From: Pelomyxa schiedti
Lineage: Eukaryota; Evosea; Pelobiontida; Pelomyxidae
Direction: 5' to 3'
DNA length: 64,000 nucleotides
Assembly: GCA_020536535.1 (NCBI GenBank)
Contig: JAHLWZ010000867.1
Span: 1 to 64,000 of the forward strand
Positions 13,936-24,555 of the stretch are shown here, one piece after another; position 1 is the first letter of the stretch, and every line of letters starts with the position of its first letter. Made by a program: the position numbers and the translations under genes. The notes beneath the pieces are model-generated. The model did no database searches, was not told where the DNA came from, and saw only the letters and a program-made list of their open reading frames with translations.

Positions 13936-14748
13936 TCACAAGTACCAAAGGCAGAAGCATGTACTAAAAAGCACCCAGAAGCAAACCCCAAAAAATACTC
14001 CCGCGCCAAGTAGGCCTTTTGCTTTCTTTGTTGACTGCCGTGCTGCATTGTAATCTGTGCAAGTATAAGAATGTAGGATTTGTATTTTCGGAAAAAAAAA
14101 TCATTCATACCATTCCGTAATTTGTGATTTTTACTGTCGTTTGTGTAGTATAAACCCAGGATACCCAACGGCAGACAACAACAGAGCATTACAAAGATCT
14201 GTTTGGTTGTCAGTGAACAGTATACAAACAACTTTCGGGAGTTTTACCCCCAAAACAGTGTAGTCAGGAATATCCTCTACCCTAAACAACAAAAACCAGA
14301 GTCAGTTTGACAGAAGGATATCCCCCCGTCCCTAAGAGATATACAAGGTACACAAGGGGAAAAAAAACCCCCAAACCCCACCGCACCTCTCAATCTCGCG
14401 AGGAGGAGCTCTAGGGGTCAACACATCAACAATAAACGGGGGAGGGGGCGCCGGGTAGCCCAGCCCTGTGGCCGCCCCCTCCGGCCCCGCCCAGCCCTCG
14501 TAGTACACGAGCGGCGGGGGGTCCCTCGGCGCCTCGTACGTGGTGGTGTAAGTCGAGGCCGCAGGGGCCGCCCCCATGCCCCCCGCTCCCGCTCCCACTC
14601 CCACTCCCACTCCTACTGCCCCCACCGCCGGCCCCACGGGCACAACCACGTACGAGGCTGCTCCTGCCGTGCTGCCGCTGTTGAGGTCGGTGTTCTCGAC
14701 CGCATCGGGGTACATCTGTACCAGGGGCACAGAGTCTTCGTCCGACAT
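13936..14748 (-). CDS. Pro/Gly-rich small membrane protein
   Basis: A minus-strand gene opening MSDEDSVPLVQMYPDAVEN. The first exon (14748-14387) is rich in Gly, Ala, Pro and Tyr (YEGWAGPEGAATGLGYPAPP) and high in GC. A short intron joins to an exon reading RDGGISFCQTDS; further exons read about ALLLSAVGYPGFILHKR and then a strong membrane helix, GAGVFFGVCFWVLFSTCFCLW, with stop near 13936. A Pro-rich cytoplasmic arm with hydrophobic Cys-containing segments recalls PLAC8- or scramblase-type proteins, but no diagnostic motif is seen. Exons after the first are approximate. Confidence 0.4.
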
Positions 14749-14860
14749 CCGCAACGGGCCGAAAAACGCAACGAACAGTTAAGATTTATTGGTTGTGATT
14801 CCTTCTGCTAATATCCTGTTGTGAACGGTGATGCGCGACAGCACAGCGTCATCATTTGTC

Positions 14861-16402
14861 TTAGAACGCGCCCGGAAACAAAAAGGGCACGAGGGTGGGA
14901 TAAATGTCGGGCCAGAAAACATCACCACTGACGGAGAGGTACTGCAACCTGGCTTGTGCACTCAAGACCCCGAGTGATGCTGCCCTGCGGTAAATTGCAA
15001 ACGCCCTGGATGCATCCTTTTCAACCCCAGCTTGCGGGTCTCCCAGTTCATATGCTTTGGCCATAAATATGAGAACGGCCGCTCTTCCATTGTCATAAAG
15101 CTTGTTGTAATATGCCTCTGCTTTGGCCAAGTCCTTTGGAACGCCTTCACCATATTCATAGCACATCGCAACATAAGCCGCAGCGGTGAGTTGCCCTGCT
15201 TCATCAGCCCTCTTGAAATATGAAAAGGCCAGCTCAGGGTCTTTGTCAACCAATTTCCCGAACTTTGTCAACAGTCCAAGGCTCTCCAATCCCCCAGGTG
15301 AACCCCTCTCTGCTGCGTTCTTGATCTCAACGACTCTCTCGCGGTAGCAGGAATCGTCGGGCATTTCTTGGCGATTCATGTGAGCAAGATCACTCTTCGC
15401 TTCCAAATCTCCCGCGTCAGCAGCTTTCTGAAGCAATTCAACACCTTTGGCTGGGTCTTTGGGAACTCTGAAACCATTTAAGAAGCGGTTTCCCAGTTCG
15501 TACATTGCTGGTGGATATCCTCCCTTTGCAGAACACTCCAGCAGAGACTGTGCCTTCTTCATATCCAGCGGGACATCCTCACCAAGTTCATGCATGTGGG
15601 ACAGTGTCAACATCGAACTCAGCTCTCCTGAGGCTGCTGCTTGTTGGAACAGTTCAACTGCTTTTCTGACGTCTTTCTTCACACCATCCCCACGCAGATA
15701 ATGGTTGGCCAAAATTACCATTGCCTTGAGACTCCCGACATCTGCAGCCTCCTGATACATAATCAATGCCTTTGCCACGTCCTTTGGCACAACAATCCCA
15801 TCCAGGTAAAACTTGGCAAGCTCGCACTTTGACACAGCATATCCATTGTTGACAGCCTTCTCAAACAATTGGAACGCCTTTTGCAAGTCTTTGGCAACTC
15901 CCATCCCCCGTTGAAAACAGCGACCAAGTGCATGAAGTGCCTCGAGTTTTCCAGCAGCAGCAGCCTTTTCAAGAAGAGGAACAGCTTTTGTTGGGTCTCG
16001 TGCAACACCAACACCATCCCAGAGGCACCCTGCGAGATTGTATGCGGCGCCAACGTGATCGCGAGCAGCGGCGCTCTCAAAACACTTGAAAGCAGCAGCG
16101 GGATCCTTTTTCACGCCTTGTCCATCTCGATACATCACGCCGATTGTGTTGAGGGAGTCAACGTCACCCAAGTCAGAAGCCATCTTGAAGTATTTGAACG
16201 CCCTTGCGTGATCGACGGCGACGCCCCATCCCTTGTGCAGGTACGTGCCCATCTTCTTCATCGCGCTGACGTTGCCAGATTCAGCCTCCGCGATGATCGG
16301 TGACAGATCGGGTCTGCGTTTTGACTCGTCACCGCTGTTGTTGTTTCGGCTCGTTGTTGAGGCCAAGGTAAAGTCGACACTGTTTGTTTTCCTTCCGCTC
16401 AT
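14861..16402 (-). CDS. Sel1-like repeat protein, copy 1 (intronless)
   Basis: A 513-residue intronless gene with ATG at 16400-16402. After a Ser/Asn-rich leader of about 30 residues it is built of about a dozen Sel1-like repeats, each near AMKKMGTYLHKGWGVAVDHA and DSLNTIGVMYRDGQGVKKD, with the A-x-x-x-G-x-x-x-x-G-x-G-V-x-K-D pattern. SLR solenoids are protein-binding scaffolds; in eukaryotes SEL1L works in ER-associated degradation, but this protein has no signal peptide and probably acts in the cytosol. It ends FPGAF. It is a near-twin of the gene at 35220-36758 (about 94% of residues identical by eye). Lack of introns among intron-dense neighbours suggests a retrocopy or bacterial origin, since SLR proteins are common in bacteria. 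Confidence 0.9.
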   Translation of the reverse strand: MSGRKTNSVDFTLASTTSRNNNSGDESKRRPDLSPIIAEAESGNVSAMKKMGTYLHKGWGVAVDHARAFKYFKMASDLGDVDSLNTIGVMYRDGQGVKKDPAAAFKCFESAAARDHVGAAYNLAGCLWDGVGVARDPTKAVPLLEKAAAAGKLEALHALGRCFQRGMGVAKDLQKAFQLFEKAVNNGYAVSKCELAKFYLDGIVVPKDVAKALIMYQEAADVGSLKAMVILANHYLRGDGVKKDVRKAVELFQQAAASGELSSMLTLSHMHELGEDVPLDMKKAQSLLECSAKGGYPPAMYELGNRFLNGFRVPKDPAKGVELLQKAADAGDLEAKSDLAHMNRQEMPDDSCYRERVVEIKNAAERGSPGGLESLGLLTKFGKLVDKDPELAFSYFKRADEAGQLTAAAYVAMCYEYGEGVPKDLAKAEAYYNKLYDNGRAAVLIFMAKAYELGDPQAGVEKDASRAFAIYRRAASLGVLSAQARLQYLSVSGDVFWPDIYPTLVPFLFPGAF

Positions 16403-16535
16403 CTTTTCCTGTGGTTATTTATCGATAAGAAGATTATTGTGACGGCACACACTCTCGAGATCCGCACGCGAGTGTCTTGACGATGATAGTTTGGAATAAA
16501 AAAAAAAATACTGTGACAGATGACATTACTAAAAA
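14874..16535. repeat. Duplicated segment, copy 1
   Basis: Nearly the whole segment recurs in the same orientation at 35230-36927. It holds the Sel1 gene minus its last few codons plus about 130 bp of 5' flank. Identity stops sharply at GGAAACAAAAAGGGC on the 3' side of the gene and after ACTAAAAA on the 5' side. Confidence 0.9.
16403..16535 (-). promoter_or_regulatory. Shared 5' flank of the Sel1 copies
   Basis: This upstream flank is conserved with that of copy 2 (36759-36927), including GGCACACACTCTCGAGATCC and a poly-A tract near 16500. Copy 2 has about 40 extra bases inserted just upstream of the start codon. Conservation is expected from the recent duplication and does not by itself define promoter elements. 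The remaining bases to 16710 show no gene. Confidence 0.4.
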
Positions 16536-16710
16536 AAAATTACACCAAAAATAAAGATTTGGGGATGTTGATTGACGGCCTGCGTTTCTTCTGCACGAAA
16601 GCAAACTACAAAGCAACTTTCTCAATTGGCACCTCAGAGAATGTGGCAGTAAAAGGAAGATAAAACATTAAACAATTTCTCTTTGTTACCGCAAACAGGG
16701 GTGAAAGTAC

Positions 16711-18313
16711 CTATGTCTTCTTGGAGAAGAAAGAGGAAAGTTGGGCTTGTGCGAGTTGTTTGGGCTTGGTTGTTGGCTGTGGTTCTCGGTGCGTTGGTTG
16801 TGGTCTAGGTGGGGGGACTTTGGTAGGTGCTGCTGAGGCTGCCGGTTGTTGTTGCTGCTGTTGTGCCGGTGCCGGCCGCGGAGCGGGCTTCTTTTGACTC
16901 ACTGCATGTTTTGTTACATTTTGGGGAAATGGGAATCGCTTAGTTGTTTTGGGAGAGTGACGAAATTACCCCAGTATCCAGAGTTGTCCGTTTTGGCGGC
17001 TTGTCCGGGCTCTTCTTTTGCTGCCGCAGTTTCCACTGGTACTTCGGCGGGGACAATATCAACATCACCTTCTTTGTGCTCCTCGTTATCACTACCGCTT
17101 CCACTTCCACTTCCACTTCCACTCCCCTTGCTCGAACCACTGACATCTGCATCACTGTCTGAGTCACTGCTATCACTTATGGCAGGAATCACAAGGGGAG
17201 CGCCTGTAGAGTTTGTCATCGAAATTGTAATGACCCATAGCCAATACCTCCGCCATGGCACAACCGCTTCCGAGTTGGAGTGGAAGCAGTCTCTGAATTT
17301 TGCTGGTGTGCCGGTTCGCTAGTTTGGGGTTGCGGGATAGGCTTTGGTTTGGCCATCATTTTGGATTGATTCTCCAAATGCTCTTTCATGGAAACAGGAC
17401 CGAAGCCAAAGGATGTGAGCGACATTGCTGAGGTTGCCGTGTTGTCTTTCTTTGAGTTCTTGGCAGGCTTTCGTTTGGACTTTGCTTGTGGTTGAGGTTG
17501 GTTCATATGGGAATCTGTAGTGTGTGACACATGAGACTCAGTTGTATGGGACTCGGTAGTATGTGCCTCTCTTTGAGGCGGAGATGATGGTTCTGGTTCT
17601 TGTTTTCTTGCAGGTATCTTTGCTGGTGGCACTACATGCGCCTGCTGGTTATCAACTGAGGGAAGAGGGTGCGGAATTGGTTTTCTTTCAACTGTAGTGC
17701 AGCCCTCAAACCTTATTGCACTCCATCTAAAAGTGTGAAACCATTGAAACTAGGTGATTTGACTTCGTGATCAAAGAAGCCCAACCTTGTAAGCATAAGC
17801 TCATTTGGTACGAGAGTTGCACCAGAGTTCAAGTGTTCCTCGTAAAGGCATTGTCTATTGCTCCGTTCACTGTTGTGTAAAGTGCACTGGAGTTCTTGCA
17901 ACGCCGCTTCCTGTACAGAATAGACATGCTTTCCATTGAAAGAGGCAAGGTTGCGCTTTGTATCTAAACCAGTAACGGGTGAATGTGCCGCCATACTGAA
18001 AGGGTGTCACCTTCCAGTCTAGTATCAGGCACAAGGCATATGACATTGCGCTGCTGTAAGTCCTTCCCAGAAACCACATACGTGCATTTCACATTATTTC
18101 CCAAACTTTCCACCACTTCTTCCAGTACACTGCCACTACCAGTCAAAACGTAATAATAATAATAGGGGAAAAAATAAAACAGGTAACGCACAGTTTTGCG
18201 TCGTTTGCGGAAATTGACCTCTGGCATGCCAACCACGAGAACGTCACTATTTTGTGCTGAGAGCACACCAAGTCCCTAACGAACTCAACGTGACCCCGGA
18301 GATCCTCACTCAT
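16711..18313 (-). CDS. POLD3: DNA polymerase delta subunit 3 (p66/Cdc27-like)
   Basis: A minus-strand multi-exon gene. The start chosen, MSEDLRGHVEFVRDLVCSQH, leads into HKIVTFSWLACQRS, the conserved KIVTYKWLS-type opening of the POLD3 winged-helix region. Later exons carry VKCTYVVSGKDLQQ and GKHVYSVQEAALQE, the latter matching the family's HVYSIQKA segment. The middle is Pro/Gln/Lys-rich with acidic runs (SDSDSDADVSGSSKGSGSG), as usual for the disordered half of this subunit. The C-terminus, QAQLSSFFSKKT, is a textbook PCNA-interacting (PIP) box, Q-x-x-L-x-x-F-F, at the expected place. The subunit links polymerase delta to PCNA in replication. An in-frame upstream ATG-like extension to 18346 exists but is less likely. 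Confidence 0.8.
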
Positions 18314-18582
18314 TCTCGCGTCGTTTACGCAATACAAAGCTAGCAATCAAGATCCACACCCATCAGATCTCAACTCCGGCCAAATGACCGGCTATTTTCC
18401 TTGGTGAATAGCGGGCAAGAGGTACGGATGACCATTCCACACCTCTGGAGCCTCAGGCTCTTGAAGTGATCTGCCGGAAGCTGATCAAAAACCAAACTTG
18501 GTTTTTTGGCCTTGTCACCTTTTGGTACGGCGAACGAGATCTCGTTTTCATTTCGACAAACAACAACACAGAGGTGTGGGCA

Positions 18583-21500
18583 ATGACCATGGACCGGGGA
18601 CTGTCGTTGTCGTTTTTGGCGTTGACGGTGACGCTTGCGGCAGTCGTGTATGCAGACGTGCCGGTGACGTCGAGCAAGGACGTTGTTTTGCACCTCACTT
18701 CTTCTTGGAAAGCCACTCCCCTGTTGTTGGAAATGGGGTACGTTTTTTTTCTTTTTTTTTTCTTTTTTTTTCGTGTGTTCCGTTTCCCCATAATAATGTT
18801 ATTTGTGTTTGTTTGTAGAGAGGCAATGGCAAGACAAGGCGCATTTTGGAAATTTGCGGAGGCACTGATGGATGTCAAACAAGCCGTCGGTGAGGAGGCA
18901 AACAACCAGTACATCCGGGCAATCCAGGTGGCAAAAGAAGTGCTGAACGATGACTGTAAATTGAGCATGCTGAAGCAGGCAATGGCCATGCGTAAGTTTA
19001 GTCCAAGTATTGAGGCCTACAGGTACACACCTATATCTTTTTTGAACCTTGTCACATACCACGTTGTAGGCATGTGGAGCAGGCTTCGAAACAGGCAGTC
19101 CTGTCAAAAAACAACACCGTGTGGTTGGAAGATTCATGCTGGGTTTTATTAGAAAACACTGCTGTTTTCCATATTGAAGAACTTGGCACACTTTTATCCA
19201 CTGAGTAGGTCTTTCTATTTTTTGCCATCCACTTGCTTCCAGTTAACACATTAAAGGCGTCCTAACGGCAGACCACTTTTGCATGAGCAGCTTAGTTCAT
19301 TTGGGCATTTGTATGGGGAACCCTCTACCTCCACACCCACTGCCATTCTGTATTGTAATATTGGAACCCAGCAATTCATTGACTTCCACAGTACCCTTCC
19401 CACTCCTCCCAAGTTTTCACCCAACTAAAACATAGATGTTTTGAAAACTGCCTCGCAAAATGGCCAAATAACTTACCTTCTTCGACACCTTGTTACTGCT
19501 GGAAATGGTGTTGTGGGTGGGACAGACACTCCAATTAATATCCCTGGTTATGGGGTTGAGTTTGCATTGAAAAGTGTTGAATATAAAACTATCAATGTCG
19601 AGGAATCAGAAAAGCAAATTCAAACTGACCAAGAAGGTCTTTTCCTTCACCATTTTTCTTGAGGTATACTGACACAGAGTGCAGAAACTCTAAAAGACCA
19701 AGAAAATGCAAAAGAAAGCTCAGAAAGCCCTTTGGGATATGAGCCTCTTTTACCCAATAATGACTTTGACAAAATGTCAAGCAGTGATCTTGGAGGTTTA
19801 AGAGGTTTATTTTCATTCATTATTTAATTGACCTCACCAGCCCTGGGGTTGGCGGCTGTTTCCTTCATATCCTCTTCTGAGAATCCTCTTGCTGCAATGC
19901 AATACCTCTCAAACAACTTTCCCCTTGTTGCAATTTCTTTGGCAAGGTCCACTAGGAAGATTTTTCTTTCAAAAACTAAAACCACTGACAGGTCTAAGCG
20001 GAATGCATCTGCACTGAAGACTCTTTTTGCCAACCAACGTCATGTAAGTGCTGGTGTAAATTCCCTTTCTATCAATGGTCTTGGTGTAGACCCGTCCCAC
20101 ATTGACCTTTTCAGGTTTTTTCTTTCAATGAGTTGATTTCAATTCACTTGTTTTTTTATAAGTTTAATGGAAATGGTGGATGAAGAACTGCAACACGTTA
20201 CAGAGATAACATCCATTGGGATTCCTTCTTCTCTAGCTCTGGACTTGATGCAGCTTGGAGGTCCCAGTGACCACAACCAACCCAAAATCGTATTTGACAT
20301 CAATAGCGACTCAATAACATACATCAATGACCTATCACGTGATATGATGTACTCCCGCTTTGCCAGATCTGTTGGAGCGGTAAGCCCTCATCTGGTCTTT
20401 TTTGGTTTCTAATGGAGGAAAAATTTTTGAATCAAGCTACTTCGACCCAACTATCCCGGACAATTTTACTTCATTGCCAAGAATCTTTGGACTGGTGTAT
20501 TGGTCATAAACCCAGGAAATCCAGACTCTCTCTTTATTTCCAACGTTCTTTATGGATTCTTGAGCCAGGTCCGAAGTTCTGTTAATTGTGAAGCATTAAT
20601 ACTATCCAGATGCTGCCTCTTCGTTTGGGTATAGTTATGGCAGGTCTTAACATGAATTCAGATGTGGGAGGAAAATGCAGTGGAGTGGAATGCACTTTGA
20701 ATATTCCAAATGAACCTTCACCTGGTGTCTTGGTTGCACGAGCATTCCATCACCTTTGTGACAACACAGCAGGTTTCCTTGGTCTCTACTTTTTGTCTGA
20801 GGCATGTGTTGCCCGAAATTGTCTTTAATTGTCTCAAGTTCCCTCAGGTTTACCAACAATTCGAAAGGTCAGGAAAACAGCTCCTTACAAACGATCATGT
20901 AGAAGCTGCCTGGAGGTATTCTCATTGTGAAAACCTCGTTGCTGTCCCTAACTTTTCTTTAAGCACACTTGCTGCTCGTCAAACTATTGGCTCGTTCCAT
21001 GATGCGATAAATTCCCTGGAGTATGATCCAAAACTTGCTTCACAAGAGCAGTTTGCCAACGAGAAAGGACTCACCAAATTCCCACTGCTATTTATCAATG
21101 GACAACAGTGTACCACAGATGATGTACTCTCGATTATCACTCGCATTCAAACTGAATCTGGTTGATAGAGAATTGGATGGGAATTGACACAAATTATCCA
21201 CGATGTGGATGAGCTTCAAGCATTTGTTCAATTGGGTCTTATTGATGACAATACCGATATATACAAGTTCCTATTAAGTACATCGTCCAACCAGTTGGTT
21301 TTTAGTGAAAATAACAAATTTAGGCCAACCTGGAACTCTCTCCAAGTACAGCAAGCATGTTTTTGGAACAAAGCCGAATTATGTAGCCTTGACCGGCAAA
21401 ATTGTGTCAGGGGAAGGACTATCTGAGCAGCACTCAGACCTTGTAGAGGCCAAAGTCAACACTCTCTGGAATCAGATTCATTTCTTCCATGCCCCCAAAA

Positions 21501-24393
21501 GTAGGTTAAATAGCTTTTAACCTCCATGATCTTACCAAAGCAGCTGAATATGTTGAAAAGACGCATACACATCTCATTTGTGCAGACTTTGGATCGATGA
21601 AAGGGAAGGAGGTGGCAAGTGCAGCTCTGAAGAATATTGTACATAACTCTACGTTGATGCCCAATTCCAATGTATTTAAAATGGGAACAGGATATCAATA
21701 CCAGAGTTGCATTTCTTGACACAGGGAAAACGGTTCCCAATACTTGGCACAGGTTGCATTTGATGGATAGATCGAATTCTCAGGATGCATTAGACATTGT
21801 CTTGGGGTCTGACCAGGAAATGTCCCTAGCACCTGAGGTAGTGGCTCTTCATTCTTTGGGAAGAATGTTTTGTGAAGAAGTCGTTGGCACCACCAACACC
21901 ACCTACGCTGTCGTGGCAAATGGCAAGGTTTTAATCCCACTGCTTTTCTTGGTTGTCATTTAGGGCCAACATTGCAGGTCATTGCTTTTCCCAGTGAAGA
22001 ACCACTACAGCCATTTGACTTTAATTTACTTTCTACTATGGACCACATGTGGGCCTCATCAGTATCGAAGGTTCTTACAGACGCCAATTTACAATATCCC
22101 GTGGATCCGGATATCCTCACTGCGTATGTAGCTGAAATCCTGTAAAGATCTGACTTTCTTCATAGAGATTTCCACAGCACTGTTCTGATGAAAGTTCTGT
22201 CTGTCTTAAGTCTTGATAAGAACCGGAAAATCAATCGAGTAAACTGGAATTTAACACCGTCTGTGAACAGACTATACCTTGTACTAGCTAACGTTCCTCA
22301 GGTCATTCACCGTTGTGCCCAAAACCGAGGTCTATAGCAGGATTTACGCAGTAATTGACCCTCTCAGTAAAACTGGCCAAAGAATGGGTGCCTTGATAAA
22401 CAGTCTGTGCTCTTTACTTCCTGTGAGAGCTGACATATCCTTGAATCCACCCACGCACTTCGAGTCATTGCCCTTGAAATCTTTCTACCATTATGTCTTT
22501 GACCCTGAAATTCAGTTTGATGAGAGTGGCAAGTAAGGGATAAAAGGTACTAAATTTTTTTTTTACGTAGCAAAAAGATTACTTCCTATCAATGTGGCAC
22601 ATATCTCGTCACTTCCTTCCGCCCGGCTTCTCACTCTCGGTCTTGACATACCGCATTCATGGATAACAATGCCAGTTGAAGCCAAACATGATTTAGATAA
22701 CATCATGCTGTCAGATCTTGGGGCCTCTGAGACACGACTGTATGCAAAGTTTAATTTGGAACATATACTTGTAGAAGGTTACTTCGCTTCACAATCCATG
22801 TTTCTCGTTGCCCACCCAATTGAAAAACCTAGGAAATTGCTTTGAGGTAGTGAACGAGGTTCCTCCTCGAGGTCTGGAATTGGAATTACGTGGTTTTAGC
22901 AGTGACACTGTCTCCGCGGACACACTTGTTATGAGCAATTTTGGTTACTTCCAACTCAAAGCAAGCCCTGCTCCTTGGAGACTCTCGATCAGGGAAGGAA
23001 GGTAACCGTTTACCTCGTCCAGGAACTCAACTAAAGAGAAGAGCCAGATCAAGTAGAATTTTTGAAATGGATGACGCCACACTTGAGAAGGTTGTGGTTC
23101 TAGATTCCTTTATTGGGAAAACTCTCTCTCTCCCAGTATGTTCGCTCTGGGGTATTTTATTGTTAATGGAGTTCAGGTCAAGAAGAGACCTGGGGAAGAA
23201 ACAACTGAGTTGCTAGGCGATGACGAAACGCAGGAACCAGAAGGTTCTGGTTTTTGGGATAAAATCTCCAGGTAACTAGAGCCCCTTCGACGTTTATAAC
23301 TACTGTCTAGTGTGTGGTCCTCAAAGTCTGAAGTACCAACACAGCAGTTGAGCAATGAAGACAACCGCGTTCACATTTTCTCACTAGCCAGTGGTCACCT
23401 ATATGAACGGTTTCTGAAAATTATGATGCTGAGTGTAGTGCAGCATACAAACAGTACAGTGAAATTCTGGTTCATCAAAAACTTTTTGTCCCCTGGATTT
23501 AAAGATTCCATCCCATCACTTGCTAAACATTATGGATTTGAGTATGAGCTTGTAACTTACAAATGGCCTGCTTGGTTGTTCCCACAAACTGAAAAAATGC
23601 GCTTAATTTGGGGATACAAAGTTCTGTTCTTGGATGTGCTCTTCCCAATTAACCTGAAGAAAGTTATTTTCATGGATTCTGATCAAGTAATCCTTGTTAA
23701 ACAAATATGTATTCTCATCAGAATTAGGTTGCCAGAGCGGACATGAAGGAGCTGATGGAGCTTGATTTGCATGGCGCACCCATAGGAATGACACCATTTT
23801 GTTATGGTGAGAACAAAAGAGAGGAAACTGCCGGATTCAGGTTCTGGGATACTGGTTACTGGCATGAGCACCTCAATGGAAAGCCATACCACATTAGGTC
23901 AGCTTTCATATCGTAATTCGTTTTTTTGTTCTAACCTAGAAACCAGTGCGCTGTTTGTGGTAGATTTGGTGAAATTCAGGAAGATGGCAGCAGGAGACAT
24001 GTTCCGTGCACATTATGACTCACTTGCCCGTGTATGCCTTATTTTCCTTTTTCTGGTTTTTCCCCTCCAACCCTTGGCAACAGGATCCCAACAGTTTAAG
24101 TAATCTGGATCAAGACCTTCCCAACTACTTGCAGGATTATGTCCCACTTTATTCCCTCCCTCCCGAGTGGTTGTATTGTGAAACTTGGTGTGCCGATTCA
24201 CTCAAACCGCACGCAAAGACTATTGACTTGGTATGGCTACTCGATCTCTCTGCGGTTTTTTTCCTTATGACTGTAATAACAGTGTAACAACCCAATGACC
24301 AAGACACCAAAACTTGATGCCGCAGTCCACATCATTGAGGAGTGGAGGGACCTTGACAATGAAATCAAACAGACTGAGAAGGCACTACATTAG
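18583..24393 (+). CDS. UGGT: UDP-glucose:glycoprotein glucosyltransferase
   Basis: A large gene with about 20 short introns. The start [20 protein letters not shown] is a signal peptide. [12 protein letters not shown] and FWKFAEAL are the conserved opening of the first thioredoxin-like domain. The C-terminal GT24 catalytic domain is complete: [20 protein letters not shown], then KVIFMDSDQ with the DxD metal site, [48 protein letters not shown] and [15 protein letters not shown]. The enzyme reglucosylates misfolded N-glycoproteins in the ER lumen so that they re-enter the calnexin cycle. The frame ends [17 protein letters not shown] at 24393, with no KDEL-like retrieval signal. It is head-to-tail with the GTPase fusion gene 160 bp downstream. 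Confidence 0.93.
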
Positions 24394-24555
24394 AAAGTAA
24401 CAAACATAAAGGGTTGTAACCCTCTGTGTTCTTGCTTGTAGGAATTTAAATCAAAAACCGCACTTCCTATAAACCGTTTCAACAAACCCATCAAACTCTC
24501 TATCGACAAGACATTCGTTCTCAGTACACAAACAACGGTTCACAACCGAAAGGAC

